A stretch of DNA of 16,643 nucleotides from Sergeia podlipaevii (lineage: Eukaryota; Euglenozoa; Kinetoplastea; Trypanosomatida; Trypanosomatidae), in the NCBI GenBank assembly GCA_030849805.1, contig JASANZ010001805.1, positions 1-16,643 of the forward strand, written 5' to 3'. Positions 16,257-16,643 of the stretch are shown one piece after another. The notes beneath the pieces were generated by a model that saw nothing but the letters and a program-made list of their open reading frames with translations, was not told the DNA's origin and searched no databases. The first letter of the stretch is position 1, and every line of letters begins with the position of its first letter. A program made the translations under genes and the position numbers.

Positions 16257-16643
16257 GGGTGGCTCCTGCTTTGTGCATCATATTCCTTCTCTCCTCATCC
16301 ACATTTTTTTTTACGTTTCATTTCCTCCTCCGATTTGATGAAACTGAATTTTGGGAAAGCGATCTTTTGAAATAACCACCGCTATTTTTTTTTACGCAGC
16401 ATGCTCGCCTTTCCACTGAAATTCTCTCATCACGTACTATTCATCTTTTATTTTTGTCCGTTAGTTGCTCTTCCTTGTCTTTTTGCCCGTTCTTTATTTG
16501 TGCCTTTATCCCATCCCCCATCCCCCCCTCTCGTACTCTTGCACAAGAAAGTTTGCTGAAATGGCGGTATCTTTAGGTAGTTAGTACTGGAGAAACAAAT
16601 TCTCAAACCGTTTTTTTTTTTCTCATGCTATATACACATACAC

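Larger units (their letters stand above)
14321..16643 (+). other. 2.3-kb gene-poor region: 3' UTR of the 11420 gene and further T-rich spacer
   Basis: No long gene is supportable on either strand. The + strand stays T-rich, with many T runs, a C run at 14770-14778, a (GT)n at about 15924-15950 and ATT runs near 14860-14873 and 16195-16205. Because the T bias keeps the same sign as in the other spacers, there is no sign of a strand switch. Two local exceptions to the T-rich background are listed separately: a Cys/His peptide frame at 14662 and a GC-richer island at 14906-15013. A good splice acceptor at 16255-16256, and another at 16398-16399, suggest that the next gene starts just beyond the right edge. 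Confidence 0.55.

Noticed and set aside
16401..16559. 52-codon + frame directly after a good splice acceptor
   Set aside because: The translation is a Phe/Leu/Pro product of a pyrimidine-rich strand and lacks any ordinary coding character; the acceptor probably serves a gene further right.

Overview
The window most resembles a stretch of nuclear chromosome from a trypanosomatid (Kinetoplastea). Six long, intronless, ATG-started reading frames all lie on the + strand. They are separated by T-rich, AT-rich spacers of about 0.4-1 kb full of homopolymer runs, (AT)n, (GT)n and (ATT)n tracts. Almost every gene is preceded by a polypyrimidine tract followed by an AG, and then a short leader that usually lacks ATG. 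This is the layout of a polycistronic unit processed by spliced-leader trans-splicing and coupled polyadenylation. There are no cis-intron signals, bacterial ribosome binding sites or operon-style overlaps. The genus cannot be fixed from the sequence alone. The spacers look more AT-rich than I would expect for typical Leishmania.

Layout: 1-1081 is spacer (probably the 3' UTR of an upstream gene, then the leader of the first gene). 1082-3610 encodes an 842-aa coiled-coil protein with a possible SH3/Tudor-like N-terminal module. 4608-5924 encodes a 438-aa type I membrane glycoprotein with signal peptide, lumenal domain and C-terminal transmembrane helix. 6469-7245 encodes a 258-aa predicted mitochondrial protein with one membrane helix. 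8235-8663 encodes a 142-aa small protein with two membrane helices. 9040-10704 encodes a 554-aa HAD-superfamily class IIA (HDHD5/CECR5-type) hydrolase with a predicted mitochondrial presequence and a long N-terminal extension. 11420-14320 encodes a 966-aa, mostly disordered, Ser/Pro/His-rich protein with one compact charged module near the C-terminus. 14321-16643 is a 2.3-kb region without a convincing long gene.

Only the HAD hydrolase can be assigned to a named family. The other five proteins are not recognised and may be lineage-specific. The genes need not be functionally related, because neighbours in such units usually are not. Expression would be set after transcription, so the most informative non-coding details are splice acceptors, upstream ORFs and 3' UTR motifs. 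Start codons were chosen as the first in-frame ATG after a plausible acceptor. For three genes (1082, 4608, 11420) the open frame extends further upstream only through non-ATG codons or UTR-like sequence, so the upstream part was left out.

The best places for something undescribed are: a GC-richer, foldable 108-nt island with a 35-codon ORF at 14906-15013; a short Cys/His peptide frame at 14662 that echoes the first half of a FYVE zinc finger; a purine-rich spacer at 7243-7480 with inverted strand asymmetry, overlapped by a 156-codon antisense frame; and an upstream ORF that overlaps the start codon of the membrane glycoprotein gene. None of these is proven.
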